Shown here: in pieces, positions 48,743 through 56,235 of the stretch
How the letters are laid out: each line of letters opens with the position of its first letter
How positions within the stretch are numbered: the stretch's first letter is position 1
NCBI GenBank assembly: GCA_963851245.1
Contig: CAWKOH010000003.1
Span: forward strand, 248,001 to 312,000
Reading direction: 5' to 3'
Source: CAWKOH01 sp963851245
GTDB lineage: Bacteria > Actinomycetota > Acidimicrobiia > Acidimicrobiales > Palsa-688
Length of the DNA stretch: 64,000 nt
Program-made: the position numbers and the translations under genes
The notes under the pieces: model-generated
What the model was told of the DNA's origin: nothing
The model's database searches: none
What the model saw: the letters and a program-made list of their open reading frames with translations, nothing else

Positions 48743-49491
48743 CGTCCGCTCCGGCGTTCCTCGAAGCCCGCGGCGTCAGTTACACCGTCGGTAGCATCAC
48801 GGTGCTCGACGGCGTTGACGTCGCGGTGCACGCCGGCGAGCGGCTGGCCGTGACCGGCCCCTCCGGATCCGGGAAGACTACCCTGCTATCCATGCTCGGG
48901 GGGCTCACCCGTCCTTCGGTGGGGACCGTCCTGCTCGACGGCGCACCCCTAGAGACCATTGCCGGACCGCGACGGGGAGTAGCGATGGTCTTGCAAGGGT
49001 ATGGGCTGGTATCGCTACTTACCGCCTCGGAGAACATAGAGATCGCACTGCGCGGACGCGGTCGGTCCCGGGCCGACTCAGCTTCGGGAGCGGCCGAGGC
49101 GCTCGCGGCTGTGGGACTCGCCTCCCGGGCCGATCACCTCGTCGACGAGCTATCGGGCGGGCAGCAGCAACGAACCGCGGTCGCACGCGCCCTAGCCCTC
49201 CAACCCCGCCTGCTCATCGCAGACGAACCCACAGCGGAACTCGACCCCGCGTCCCGCGCCCTCACCCTCGCTCGGATGCTCGAGATAACCGATACCGGCG
49301 CCGCCCTCGTTCTGGCAACCCACGACCCAGAGGTCGCGGCCGCCTGCCACCGCGTGGTGGATCTGCAGGAGGCAAAACCGAGCGAAATAGACTCGATGCC
49401 CCGAGCCGAAGAACTCCGCGAGCATCCTGGAAGAATTCCGTTCTCGACTCATCTCTGCCCCTCGGGTGTGCTGCGGACGTCCGAATTTTGA
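48739..49491 (+). CDS. ABC transporter ATPase, LolD/MacB type (second)
   Basis: A 250-residue ATPase: Walker A GPSGSGKTT (40-48), Q-loop VLQGYGLVSLLT, signature LSGGQQQRTAVARAL, Walker B LLIADEPTAELD, switch His in LATHDPEVA. The C-terminus beyond about residue 215 (PRAEELREHPGRIPF) is not conserved and may be an extension from a lost stop. With two different ATPases and a single long permease, the complex could be a heterodimeric engine. GTG 48739 overlaps the previous stop. Confidence 0.9.
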   Translation: MTSAPAFLEARGVSYTVGSITVLDGVDVAVHAGERLAVTGPSGSGKTTLLSMLGGLTRPSVGTVLLDGAPLETIAGPRRGVAMVLQGYGLVSLLTASENIEIALRGRGRSRADSASGAAEALAAVGLASRADHLVDELSGGQQQRTAVARALALQPRLLIADEPTAELDPASRALTLARMLEITDTGAALVLATHDPEVAAACHRVVDLQEAKPSEIDSMPRAEELREHPGRIPFSTHLCPSGVLRTSEF

Positions 49492-49774
49492 CACGCCCAA
49501 CGTCCTTCGCCTGGGGCACGGTCAGACCTGATGCGCGCCTCTAGAAAGAAGAAGCACAATGGGGGCGTTGTCGTTTGTTCATGCGACCGCTGACCACCAT
49601 GCCGTCAGTCGGAACGTTGGGGAAGAGCCAGAGGTCGCTCCCCGATACGAGCGTTGACACCAACGAGAGCTTCGCGTTGCTGAGCGTTCAGGCCGCGAAG
49701 CCGAGGTCCCACAGCCGGCGGGCGATACAGACTTCCAAGTCAGAGCCTTGCAACGAGCGGGGGATTTTGTACTG

Positions 49775-49792
49775 AGTCCCCCCTCCGACACG
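49775..49792. repeat. attR core of the 14.3-kb element
   Basis: An exact 18-base copy of 35441-35458 (AGTCCCCCCTCCGACACG). It closes the element that contains recombinase, relaxase, HEPN/MNT and ABC operon. The minus-strand frame that reads RVGGGT in attL also reads RVGGGT here and stays open for 28 more codons to a stop at 49688-49690. Confidence 0.9.
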
Positions 49793-49799
49793 CTTGTTG

Positions 49800-49843
49800 T
49801 GTCGCGAGACATCCCGGACGGATGTCGCGTGACATGCCGGACA
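49800..49843 (-). repeat. Tandem end repeats of an IS481-like element
   Basis: Two imperfect direct repeats 23 bases apart, TGTCGCGAGACATCCCGGAC and TGTCGCGTGACATGCCGGAC, begin at 49800 and 49823. Such doubled ends are typical of IS481-family elements and lie just outside the transposase tail. Confidence 0.6.
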
Positions 49844-49845
49844 AT

Positions 49846-49980
49846 TTAGGTATGTTGGGCGGGCCTTGTTTGGGTTTGGTATTGCTTGGTGGGGGTCGAT
49901 GGTGAAGTGGGCGAGGAGTTGGCCGTCGTCGTTGATGACCCGTACGTCGCGGTCGGCGACGAGGAGCATGACGCGGACCT
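49846..49980 (-). pseudogene. IS481-like transposase, C-terminal remnant
   Basis: On the minus strand VMLLVADRDVRVINDDGQLL then HFTIDP, and after a one-base change (a run of five C) TKQYQTQTRPAQHT and a stop at 49846. This is the usual tail of IS481 integrase-core transposases (V-x-V-G/A-D...L-x-I-D-P-x-K-x-Y-Q). The catalytic DDE part is absent; the sequence is cut at about 49980 by the Fic remnant on the other strand. Confidence 0.65.
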
Positions 49981-50265
49981 AGATCGACTTCGAAGGGCAC
50001 TCGAAGCTATCGACGACATCGACGACCCGGTCCGGGCTGCCGCCACCTTGGCCTTTCGGGTCGCGCGAGCCCAAACATTTGGGGAAGGCAACAAGCGGAC
50101 GGCCTTCCTCTTGGCTAAGTGGATTTCTGGATTGGAATGGTGCGGATGGTGCCATCTTGCCGCCTCCTGAGGACAGGAGGTTCGCTGACCTGTTGGTCAA
50201 AGCCGCCGCCGGCCAGGATGTTGAAGCCCGAACTGGTCGACCTGCTGCAGTCCCGTCGCCCCTGA
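49978..50265 (+). pseudogene. Fic/Doc-like protein, truncated and frameshifted
   Basis: Reads DRLRRALEAIDDIDDPVRAA, then RVARAQTFGEGNKRTAFLLA, the Fic loop F-x-E-G-N-K-R of Fic/Doc AMPylase or kinase toxins (the first His is Q here, as often in this subgroup). A frame change near 50125 continues FLDWNGADGAILPPPEDRRF and LLVKAAAGQDVEA, and a second near 50230 gives LVDLLQSRRP and the stop at 50265. The N-terminus is replaced by the transposase remnant. No antitoxin partner is left. Confidence 0.65.
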
Positions 50266-50607
50266 CATCCCTCCATGATGTTCTGATCCCGAGCGGCTCG
50301 TCACCGAGCCGAGAGAATTCGCACGGAGGCGATAGTCGGCATGGGGAATGTGGCCAAGGCGGGGAGGCCTCGATGGAGGCGAGCAGAACGTTCGCGGTCC
50401 GGGCCGGCGATCTGGCCGCTTGTTCGGGCGTCCCCTGAGCCGGCGCGCCTCGGTGACAGAGGACCCGGACCCGTCGAGAGGAGTGGCGCAGGTTCAACCT
50501 CAAGTGACCCTAAACCCGGGGACACGCCGATAGGACACACTCTGAGCGGAGGAGCCCACCCTTGGAGTAAGAAGGGGCAGCGACATCAGCGACGAGGGAG
50601 GCTTGTT
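50266..50607. other. Gene-free stretch before the cupin gene
   Basis: No gene, repeat or structure that I can support was seen. Confidence 0.35.
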
Positions 50608-50970
50608 ATGGCAGGGCTGGAACGTAAGCGCTTCGACAACCCAGACGACACGCGGCCGTTTCAAGACCGAGGTCACGTCAAGATCGTCAACATTGGCGAC
50701 GGCGTCGTGGGACTCGCCACGTTCGAGCCGGGTTGGAAGTGGTCCGAACACGTGAAGCCCATTGCGGGCACCGACAGTTGCCAAGCGGCTCACGTCGGGT
50801 ACGTGCTGTCTGGCCGTCAGACCATCCTCATGGACGACGGCACCCAGGTTGAGTTAGGCCCCGGTGATGTTGTTTCCATCCCAGCCGGACATGACGGTTG
50901 GACCATCGGCGACGAGCCTTGTGTCGTGTTGGACTTTGCCGGAATGGCCAACTACGCAAAGCCGAGCTGA
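50608..50970 (+). CDS. Small cupin-domain protein
   Basis: A 120-residue single-domain cupin. Motif 1 region GWKWSEHVKPIAGTDSCQAA and HVGYVLSGRQTILMDDG, motif 2 VELGPGDVVSIPAGHDGWTI, and VVLDFAGMANYA at the end. Candidate metal ligands are His near residues 47 and 61 and His near 93. Such proteins are frequently annotated as cupins of unknown function. A good ribosome site (GAGGGAGG) precedes ATG 50608. It is the only gene in the 4-kb segment that looks intact. Confidence 0.75.
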   Translation: MAGLERKRFDNPDDTRPFQDRGHVKIVNIGDGVVGLATFEPGWKWSEHVKPIAGTDSCQAAHVGYVLSGRQTILMDDGTQVELGPGDVVSIPAGHDGWTIGDEPCVVLDFAGMANYAKPS

Positions 50971-51392
50971 CCTGCAACTCCCGACGGGGGTCAAGTTCTG
51001 CTGGCCGACTGAGCGCCATCGCAGTTCGAAGTTAGAGACTTACGTGCGATCAGATTCGCCTGGGCTATGCCCCGCCTCGATCGAGACCTCGACGTTGGCC
51101 AACGTGCAGATCGTCATCCCGCGTCGCCGTCGCGGCGAAGCACCGACACAGAAGCGGCGCATAGTCGATCTGGTCGGCTGAGGACCCTCAGAGACGTATG
51201 CCACGCGAGGTGACGGATGGAGCCACGACCGAGCCGTCGTCAGGGGCGCGTCAGATAGCGACGACGCTCGGTGTTCTGCGTTCGCGTCTGACGTCCCCTG
51301 CCGGGCACCTTGGGGATATGCGACGATGGGGTTCCTCGTCAGGCACCGGTGTGTCTGCTCGCCATGGTGGTCTGCCAATGAAAGGACCGCAT
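50971..51392. other. Gene-free stretch after the cupin gene
   Basis: No protein-like reading frame on either strand. A GC-rich imperfect hairpin around 51120-51140 (CGTCGCCGTCGCGGCG) is the only structure noted. Confidence 0.35.
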
Positions 51393-51900
51393 ATGACTGA
51401 ACCCCAGTGCCAGATGCTGAGCTAATTGGTGCCTTCAGCAGCCCGGGTGCGAAACCGACCGAGTGGTCCTAGGCGCTGCATGAGTTGACGAGCGCTGAGG
51501 TCTATCAGCTCTCGACGGCTCGACCTGACGGACGCTCGCACGTCACGCCTCTGCTGTCAATCTGGCTCGAGGGGGCCCTGTACTTCTGTACGGGTCCAAA
51601 CGAGCGCAAAGCGAAGAACCTCTCCGCCAACCGTTATTGCGTCGTCACGACGGGGCAAAGCACTCTGAACGGACTCGATGTCGCAATTGAAGGAGCGGCT
51701 GGCAGCGTGGGTGATCCTGCTGAGCTTTGGACGTGTCGCCAGCACCTACGAGTCGAGTGTGGATCGCATTTCGCCGCACCAGATGGAACGTGGTCCGGTC
51801 TCGGGGACGCCGTCCGACGAGCAGAGGTTCTGGTCTACCGAGTAGCACCCGAGTCCCGGTCAGGCCGGGGTTCCGCCGGTCTAGCTGAAATCGGGCAGCA
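51393..51900 (+). pseudogene. Pyridoxamine 5'-phosphate oxidase-like (PPOX/F420-type) protein, broken
   Basis: The gene begins at ATG 51393 (AAAGGA eight bases upstream) with MTEPQCQ, changes frame near 51415 to AELIGAFSSPGAKPTEWS, meets TAG at 51470-51472, and continues ALHELTSAEVYQLSTARPDG, then HVTPLLSIWLEGALYFCTGP and ERKAKNLSANRYCVVTTG, a classic split-barrel flavin/F420-binding core. Near 51730 the frame changes to RVASTYES and back to HFAAPDGTWSGLGDA and VLVYRVAP. The usual C-terminal F-G-F-x-K end is lost. With a stop and at least three frame changes it is not functional as written. Confidence 0.7.
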
Positions 51901-52862
51901 GCGACTTGACGCCACGGAAGGACCGCCGGGCAGCGTGCTCGAGGGCGTACCGGCCCTGGGCGGCATGCGGTCCGCCTCTGGCTCGCCACTCCTGCCCGAG
52001 CCATGCAAAGGTTCTCTTTGGCACCGCGCTCGCTGACTTCTCGATGACCAGTGCCAGCGATGTACTCACGAACGACCCTACCTGGAGCTTCAGGTGCGGG
52101 CCGCCGAATGGGGGCACGTCGACATAGTGATCGGCGGCACTCGAGCCGAAGCTGAAATCGACGCCGATGTCGTGACCGTCACGTCGCAGTTGATCGACCA
52201 ACCATTCGATATCCCTTCGGCGAAACAATACGGTATCGCCGCGGCTAATCGTGTGCTGATCCGAGAAGACGTTGTACTCGGTTGAATGCACCGACGTACC
52301 ACCGGGCTTGAGGCAATCCATCTGCCTCAAGATGAACCGTTGACCCCTCGCAATGGATCCAAGGTGCTCGAACGCGCAGGCCGACCAGGTGAAATCGAAC
52401 CCGCTGAGATCAGCAGGGATCCGGTTCATGTCGACGGTACGCAGGGTGACAAGACGGGCGAAATCGTCGGCGCTGCACAGCCGGTATTGATTCAGCTGTT
52501 CAGCCGTCATTGCGAAGTGGCCGGCATCGAGCCATCCGCGTCCGCCGCGCCGATGTCGGATCCAGATCAGTTGCGACGATCTCGCATCCGAGGCTCGCGA
52601 ATACAGATGCGAGCGGATCTCGCCCTACTCCGAAGCCCAGGCCTCGCGCTCCGGGACGAAGGACTCCCCTTTGATGAAGAGCTTCGATTATGAAAGTCCA
52701 CTCCCATACCTTACGGTGGAGGGGAGCGGCTGCTCCGGTGCCCTCGACATCCCACGCGGGCCGGATCTTGTCCGCCCATCTCAGGAGAGACTCTGAGTAG
52801 ATACTCGCTTCGGTGCAGAGGGAGGAGACCAGCTGGGGTGGGCCGGAGTCAGTCACGATCAA
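51881..52862 (-). pseudogene. SAM-dependent methyltransferase, one frameshift
   Basis: The N-terminal part (52862 to about 52530) reads YSESLLRWADKIRPAWDVEG, HRKVWEWTFIIEALHQRGVL and the SAM loop GLGFGVGRDPLASVFASLGC with EIVATDLD. One base change near 52540 puts the rest, GWLDAGHFAMTAEQLNQYRL, then FDFTWSACAFEHLGSI (motif II) and DCLKPGGTSVHSTEYN (motif III), in another frame down to the stop at 51881. This layout is seen in methyltransferases of polysaccharide or glycan clusters. The 3' end overlaps the broken PPOX-like gene on the other strand. Confidence 0.72.
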
Positions 52863-53129
52863 ACGAATGGACCGGAATCAGCCCGCCAAAGGCCGGTCCG
52901 GCGGGGGCGTGACGATGGGTCTCAAAGCGGCTCGTTGATGGTCGCGAGAGCTGCGCACGTCGTCCGACTCTACAGGGCCGGCACCGGGAGCAGTTCGCCA
53001 CCGGCGCAGGGGCCTGGAGGCTGGTGAACCCTTTTTTTCGAACTGAAGTCCGCACCCCGTTGCGAGCGTGCCAGAGATCTTCACGTCGAACGACGGATCA
53101 ACCTCATATCCCTCGGGGTGTCAGATCTG
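52863..53129. other. Gene-free stretch
   Basis: No supportable feature was seen between the broken methyltransferase and the glyoxalase-like remnant. Confidence 0.35.
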
Positions 53130-53240
53130 GGTCGAGCGCGTTCACTCACCTCTCGATCACCGTCGAGAACCTGCCGGAAGTGCTTGACGCAGTCCCGCGC
53201 CTGGGTGGCCGGGTGACGGCCGGCACCAATCTGGTTAGCG
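53130..53240 (+). pseudogene. Possible VOC/glyoxalase-fold remnant
   Basis: A short stretch reads FTHLSITVENLPEVLDAVPR and LGGRVTAGTNLV, the beta-alpha-beta pattern (HLxIxVxDL...LGGxV) of vicinal-oxygen-chelate domains. Too short and unsupported upstream for a firm call. Confidence 0.3.
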
Positions 53241-53279
53241 TGGCCACTGCCGAAAGGGTGGGAGGGACGCGTCGAGCCA

Positions 53280-53522
53280 GTGGTCTATCCGCCGCCGGTG
53301 CCCGAATACGTCCTCGACGCTGTCGCCTTGGGCCAGACTCTGACCACATTGGGCAGAGCAGTCTTCGAGGGGCTTCGGGGCTGCGCGGAGCAAAACAACA
53401 TCGAGATCGAGGGACTGCCTAAAGATCCCCAGGCTGCGGTCCCCCCGGAGCAAGCGTTGGAGATCATCCGTAGCTTCCTTGCGATCAGCTTCCCCCTGTT
53501 AGCTCCGACCGGTCCGACTTAG
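53280..53522 (+). CDS. Short protein-like frame of unknown function
   Basis: An 80-residue frame beginning VYPPPVPEYVLDAVALGQTL and ending in a helical stretch (PEQALEIIRSFLAISFPLLA). Amino-acid composition is protein-like and the frame may extend upstream into PKGWEGRVEP. It is possibly the C-terminal fragment of a lost gene. Not recognised. Confidence 0.3.
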   Translation: MVYPPPVPEYVLDAVALGQTLTTLGRAVFEGLRGCAEQNNIEIEGLPKDPQAAVPPEQALEIIRSFLAISFPLLAPTGPT

Positions 53523-53786
53523 GCGCTTGGCTAGAAGCGGTTGGCGGTCCGTTCAGCACATATCACGCGCACCGAATGACGACCGGCTCGATCGGAGCGG
53601 GCACGTCGATCGACCTTTATCGCGGCGGCTCTGGGCGGCCGCCTCTCGGGCTGCGCCTCCCCCCGCCGGCCGTGCGGCCGACCGGGGACCCCTCGGCTTG
53701 CCCTCGGCCGGTCAGCCGCCCGCCCTCCGCCGCTTCTGAGCCATTCCAGGGCTTTTAGCCGCCAAGCGGGGGTAGTACGAGATCGG

Positions 53787-53805
53787 GCAAGTCCCCCCTC
53801 CGACA
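53787..53805. repeat. Third att-like copy of the tRNA-Leu 3' end
   Basis: CAAGTCCCCCCTCCGACAC matches the tRNA-Leu 3' end over 19 bases, one base more on the T-arm side than attR at 49775. It marks the outer end of a tandem second element or an older insertion. On the minus strand VGGGT is again followed by an open 25-codon tail (to 53712). Confidence 0.82.
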
Positions 53806-53960
53806 CCAGGGGGCGGTACTGAGTAGACCTCCTCAGGTCGCTGACCAGCGATTTTGATTTTTGAAAAGTCTCTGCCCATAGAGATGGCTTGTCGGATGCA
53901 CGCCGTCTTGCCCTCAGTTGGGCTCGCGATGTTGTCACCACACCGATCGGCTCGAGGGTA

Positions 53961-53974
53961 CGTACATATGTACG
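53961..53974. repeat. Perfect 14-base palindrome
   Basis: CGTACATATGTACG is fully self-complementary, in a gene-free 233-base stretch right of the third att copy. It looks like a dimeric regulator site. Confidence 0.55.
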
Positions 53975-54038
53975 GCGCTAGCTCGGTCCGGGGAGATCCG
54001 CCACCCGAGGCCGAGTTCCGAAGCACTCGTCCAGGTCC

Positions 54039-54666
54039 TCAGTCAGACGCTCTCAAGACGTAGGGACGGAGCAGCTCAACTACTCGCCGAGTACCGGGCA
54101 GGATTGCCTGGCGAATGGCGTGTGGGATCCGAATACCGTTCTCATCCGAAGTGACACGGACCATGACCGCAGGAGTGCCCTGGATGGTGACAGCCATGGC
54201 GCCTGGTGGGACATTAAGTTCTGCGCCGTCGCGCACGCCCTCCCTATCGGGGAGACCTCGGAGGGCATGCATCCTGCCGTCGGGCGTACGAGAAGTTGAA
54301 GTCGGGTTCAGCAGAGCGGTGGCGACGACCGGCACCCGGCAGGTGGCGGTCCCTCATGGCAAATCCGATTGAGAGCGGTGAGAACAGGGGGTTTTCCATG
54401 TCGCCCGAGTCAGCCTGGTCCTGCATCTGCTGAAGGATGGCAATCGCACCGGGCTCATCCCAAGGGTTTCGGTATTCCAGCGGCTCCGCTCCTCCGTTCG
54501 CTGGGCGCTTTCGCCGGCGACGGCAGGTTCCCAGACGCCAGGGAAGTGGATGGGGAAGTACCCGGAGCGCTCGATCCTTCGACAACGGCAACGGGAACGT
54601 CTGCATGACGGCAGTCAAGCAGCCCGCCAAGGCCCCGGCGAAGACGCCGACCAGGACGAGGACCAA
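54039..54666 (-). pseudogene. Lipoprotein-like protein, one frameshift
   Basis: From TTG 54666 the minus strand reads VLVLVGVFAGALAGCLTAVM, a signal segment with lipobox LAGC. It continues RRRRKRPANGGAEPLEYRNP and AIAILQQMQDQADSGDMENP. After a one-base change near 54330 follow VVATALLNPTSTSRTPDG, ELNVPPGAMAVTIQGTPAVM and IRIPHAIRQAILPGTRRVVE to the stop at 54039. No family is recognised. It is divergent from the HTH operon, sharing the 51-base promoter gap with the palindrome. Confidence 0.5.
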
Positions 54667-54693
54667 GTCCCGAAGTATTTATCTTCTTATCTT

Positions 54694-54708
54694 GTACCAC
54701 CTTGGTAC
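54694..54708. promoter_or_regulatory. Palindromic operator and -10 box of the HTH operon
   Basis: GTACCA-CCT-TGGTAC is a perfect 6+6 inverted repeat. It overlaps the -10 box TACACT (54706-54711), which ends six bases before the GTG at 54718. Binding would block the promoter, consistent with autorepression by the HTH protein. Confidence 0.65.
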
Positions 54709-54717
54709 ACTGCTGGT

Positions 54718-54939
54718 GTGACTCCAACTCCCCGTGAGTCGAAGCGACCGGAAACCGACAAGCGTCGTGCCCTTCGTCTGGCACGGGATGCGGCCCATCG
54801 GCACGACCTGGCCACCTCAAAGCGGGACGATGCCATCCGCTTCGCCACCGACTCTGGCGCGTCGCTGCGCGAGATCGCCGAGGTCACCGGCTTGGGGACG
54901 ATGACCATCCAGCGCATCGTGAAGGGGCGACGGTCATGA
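54718..54939 (+). CDS. Small HTH protein (antitoxin/regulator-like)
   Basis: A 73-residue protein: a basic N-terminus (ESKRPETDKRRALRLARDAA) and a C-terminal helix-turn-helix ASLREIAEVTGLGTMTIQRI, the type found in small actinobacterial regulators and antitoxins. GTG 54718 is chosen because the -10 box places transcription start there; it is leaderless. The next gene overlaps by four bases (ATGA). Likely autoregulator of this three-gene operon. Confidence 0.7.
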   Translation: MTPTPRESKRPETDKRRALRLARDAAHRHDLATSKRDDAIRFATDSGASLREIAEVTGLGTMTIQRIVKGRRS

Positions 54940-55229
54940 AGCCAGATCGGTCGTCCGTGTACGGGCACATCAAGCAACCCGAGATCGTTCCTGCCCTGTC
55001 GGTCGAGGAGGAAGAGGAGCTTGAGCGCCTGGAGCGCCGCCAGAAGCTCTCACCGGTCTCTGAGGCTCGCCTGGACGAGCTTTGGGACGAAGCCTTTGAT
55101 GCCCACGTCCCACCAGAGATGGACCCCTTGTGGGCCTATGCCGAAGAGGTTGGCGCTCGCATGCGAGCCAGACTCCGCGCCGACACGGCTGAGGACGCCA
55201 TTGAGGACGAGGGGCGCGACGACCGATGA
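54936..55229 (+). CDS. Small acidic protein coupled to the HTH gene
   Basis: A 97-residue, strongly acidic helical protein (SVEEEEELERLERRQKLSPV, RLDELWDEAFDAHVPPEMD). It is unrecognised. It overlaps the HTH gene start-to-stop (ATGA) and the next gene also overlaps its end, so it belongs to the same operon. It could be a partner of the HTH protein as in toxin-antitoxin pairs, but no toxin fold is visible. Confidence 0.6.
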   Translation: MKPDRSSVYGHIKQPEIVPALSVEEEEELERLERRQKLSPVSEARLDELWDEAFDAHVPPEMDPLWAYAEEVGARMRARLRADTAEDAIEDEGRDDR

Positions 55230-55276
55230 CTTCGCTCCGGCGTCGGTCACCTACGTTCGTGTCGCGAGACGAGGTC

Positions 55277-55894
55277 ATGCGGCGGTTGGGCGTCGCTCTC
55301 GCGGTCGTCATAATCGCGGCGGCAGGGTGCTCAAGTTCGGCAAAAGTCGGTCAATCCTCAACGTCAGTTACGGCAATCCCCGCTCCCGTTACCACAGTTG
55401 TGGACGTGTACGAGCCTTACTCAGACGGAGCCTTGGCTCCGGGTATCGCGGCCACGGCTGCCGACTCCGGCACCTGCATCGGAGGCTCGATCGCCTCGGA
55501 CCGCCCCGACGCCTGGCGCTGCATGGTCGCAAATCAGCCCATAGACCCGTGCTTTTCTAATCCGAGCCATGTCCAGGTGGCTTGCCCTTCGTTCCAGAAC
55601 ATCGATGCGGTGACGCTGATCAATCTCACTCAGCCGCTGCCCGAGAATCTGGCCAACCCAGCCGCGGCGAAGCTGCCATGGCGATTCCAACTTTCCACCG
55701 GGCCCCTTTGCGGTCCCAGTACCGGGGCTGCGGCCAACACCGTTGACGGAATGCGACCGAGAGGCGCATGCGGGAACAGTGTCGAATGGTTTGGTGAGAT
55801 CAATCAGAATGTCCAGCCGTGGTCCGTGCTGGTCCAGTCCTCTCCGGGTGGGAACACCCTCACGCGGGACACTATCAGTGCGGCCTGGGAGTAG
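55277..55894 (+). CDS. Secreted lipoprotein of unknown function
   Basis: A 205-residue lipoprotein: MRRLGVALAVVIIAAAGCSSS signal with lipobox AAGC, a Ser/Thr-rich linker, and a folded domain with three to four cysteines (SGTCIGGSIASDRPDAWRCM, IDPCFSNPSHVQVACPSF, GPLCGPSTG, GACGNSVEWF), suggesting disulphides. ATG 55277 follows GACGAGGT; an upstream start at 55226 overlaps the previous gene. The family is not recognised, though the D-A-W-R-C-M pattern is known from actinobacterial secreted proteins. Confidence 0.7.
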   Translation: MRRLGVALAVVIIAAAGCSSSAKVGQSSTSVTAIPAPVTTVVDVYEPYSDGALAPGIAATAADSGTCIGGSIASDRPDAWRCMVANQPIDPCFSNPSHVQVACPSFQNIDAVTLINLTQPLPENLANPAAAKLPWRFQLSTGPLCGPSTGAAANTVDGMRPRGACGNSVEWFGEINQNVQPWSVLVQSSPGGNTLTRDTISAAWE

Positions 55895-56235
55895 CGGCCA
55901 ACCTAGACAGGGCAGGCCCGAATCGGGTCACGGGACGTCTGGCCGTTTGTCGGAGACGTTGTCCTTCCAGGTCTTCCTGTCCAGTAGCGCAACTAGTGGC
56001 GATCGCGAGGATCTGCCGCCCGCACGCGTCGAGGCAGGCTCGTTGGGCGGGCCGCGAAGGGTGGAGCGCGGACGATTGTGATGGCGCGACTGGGTGCGTC
56101 GCCTGATGAATGAAGATCGACGCCCAGGTCGAGGCCGAGGAGGATCCTGAACATCCGTACATGCGATGGCTCAGAATGGCATGGTCATTTAGGGACTATG
56201 TGCCACGGGGATCAGCGAGCTTCCAGAAAAGCCCC
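55895..56235. other. Gene-free stretch
   Basis: No supportable gene or repeat between the lipoprotein gene and the end of the convergent membrane-protein gene. Confidence 0.35.
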
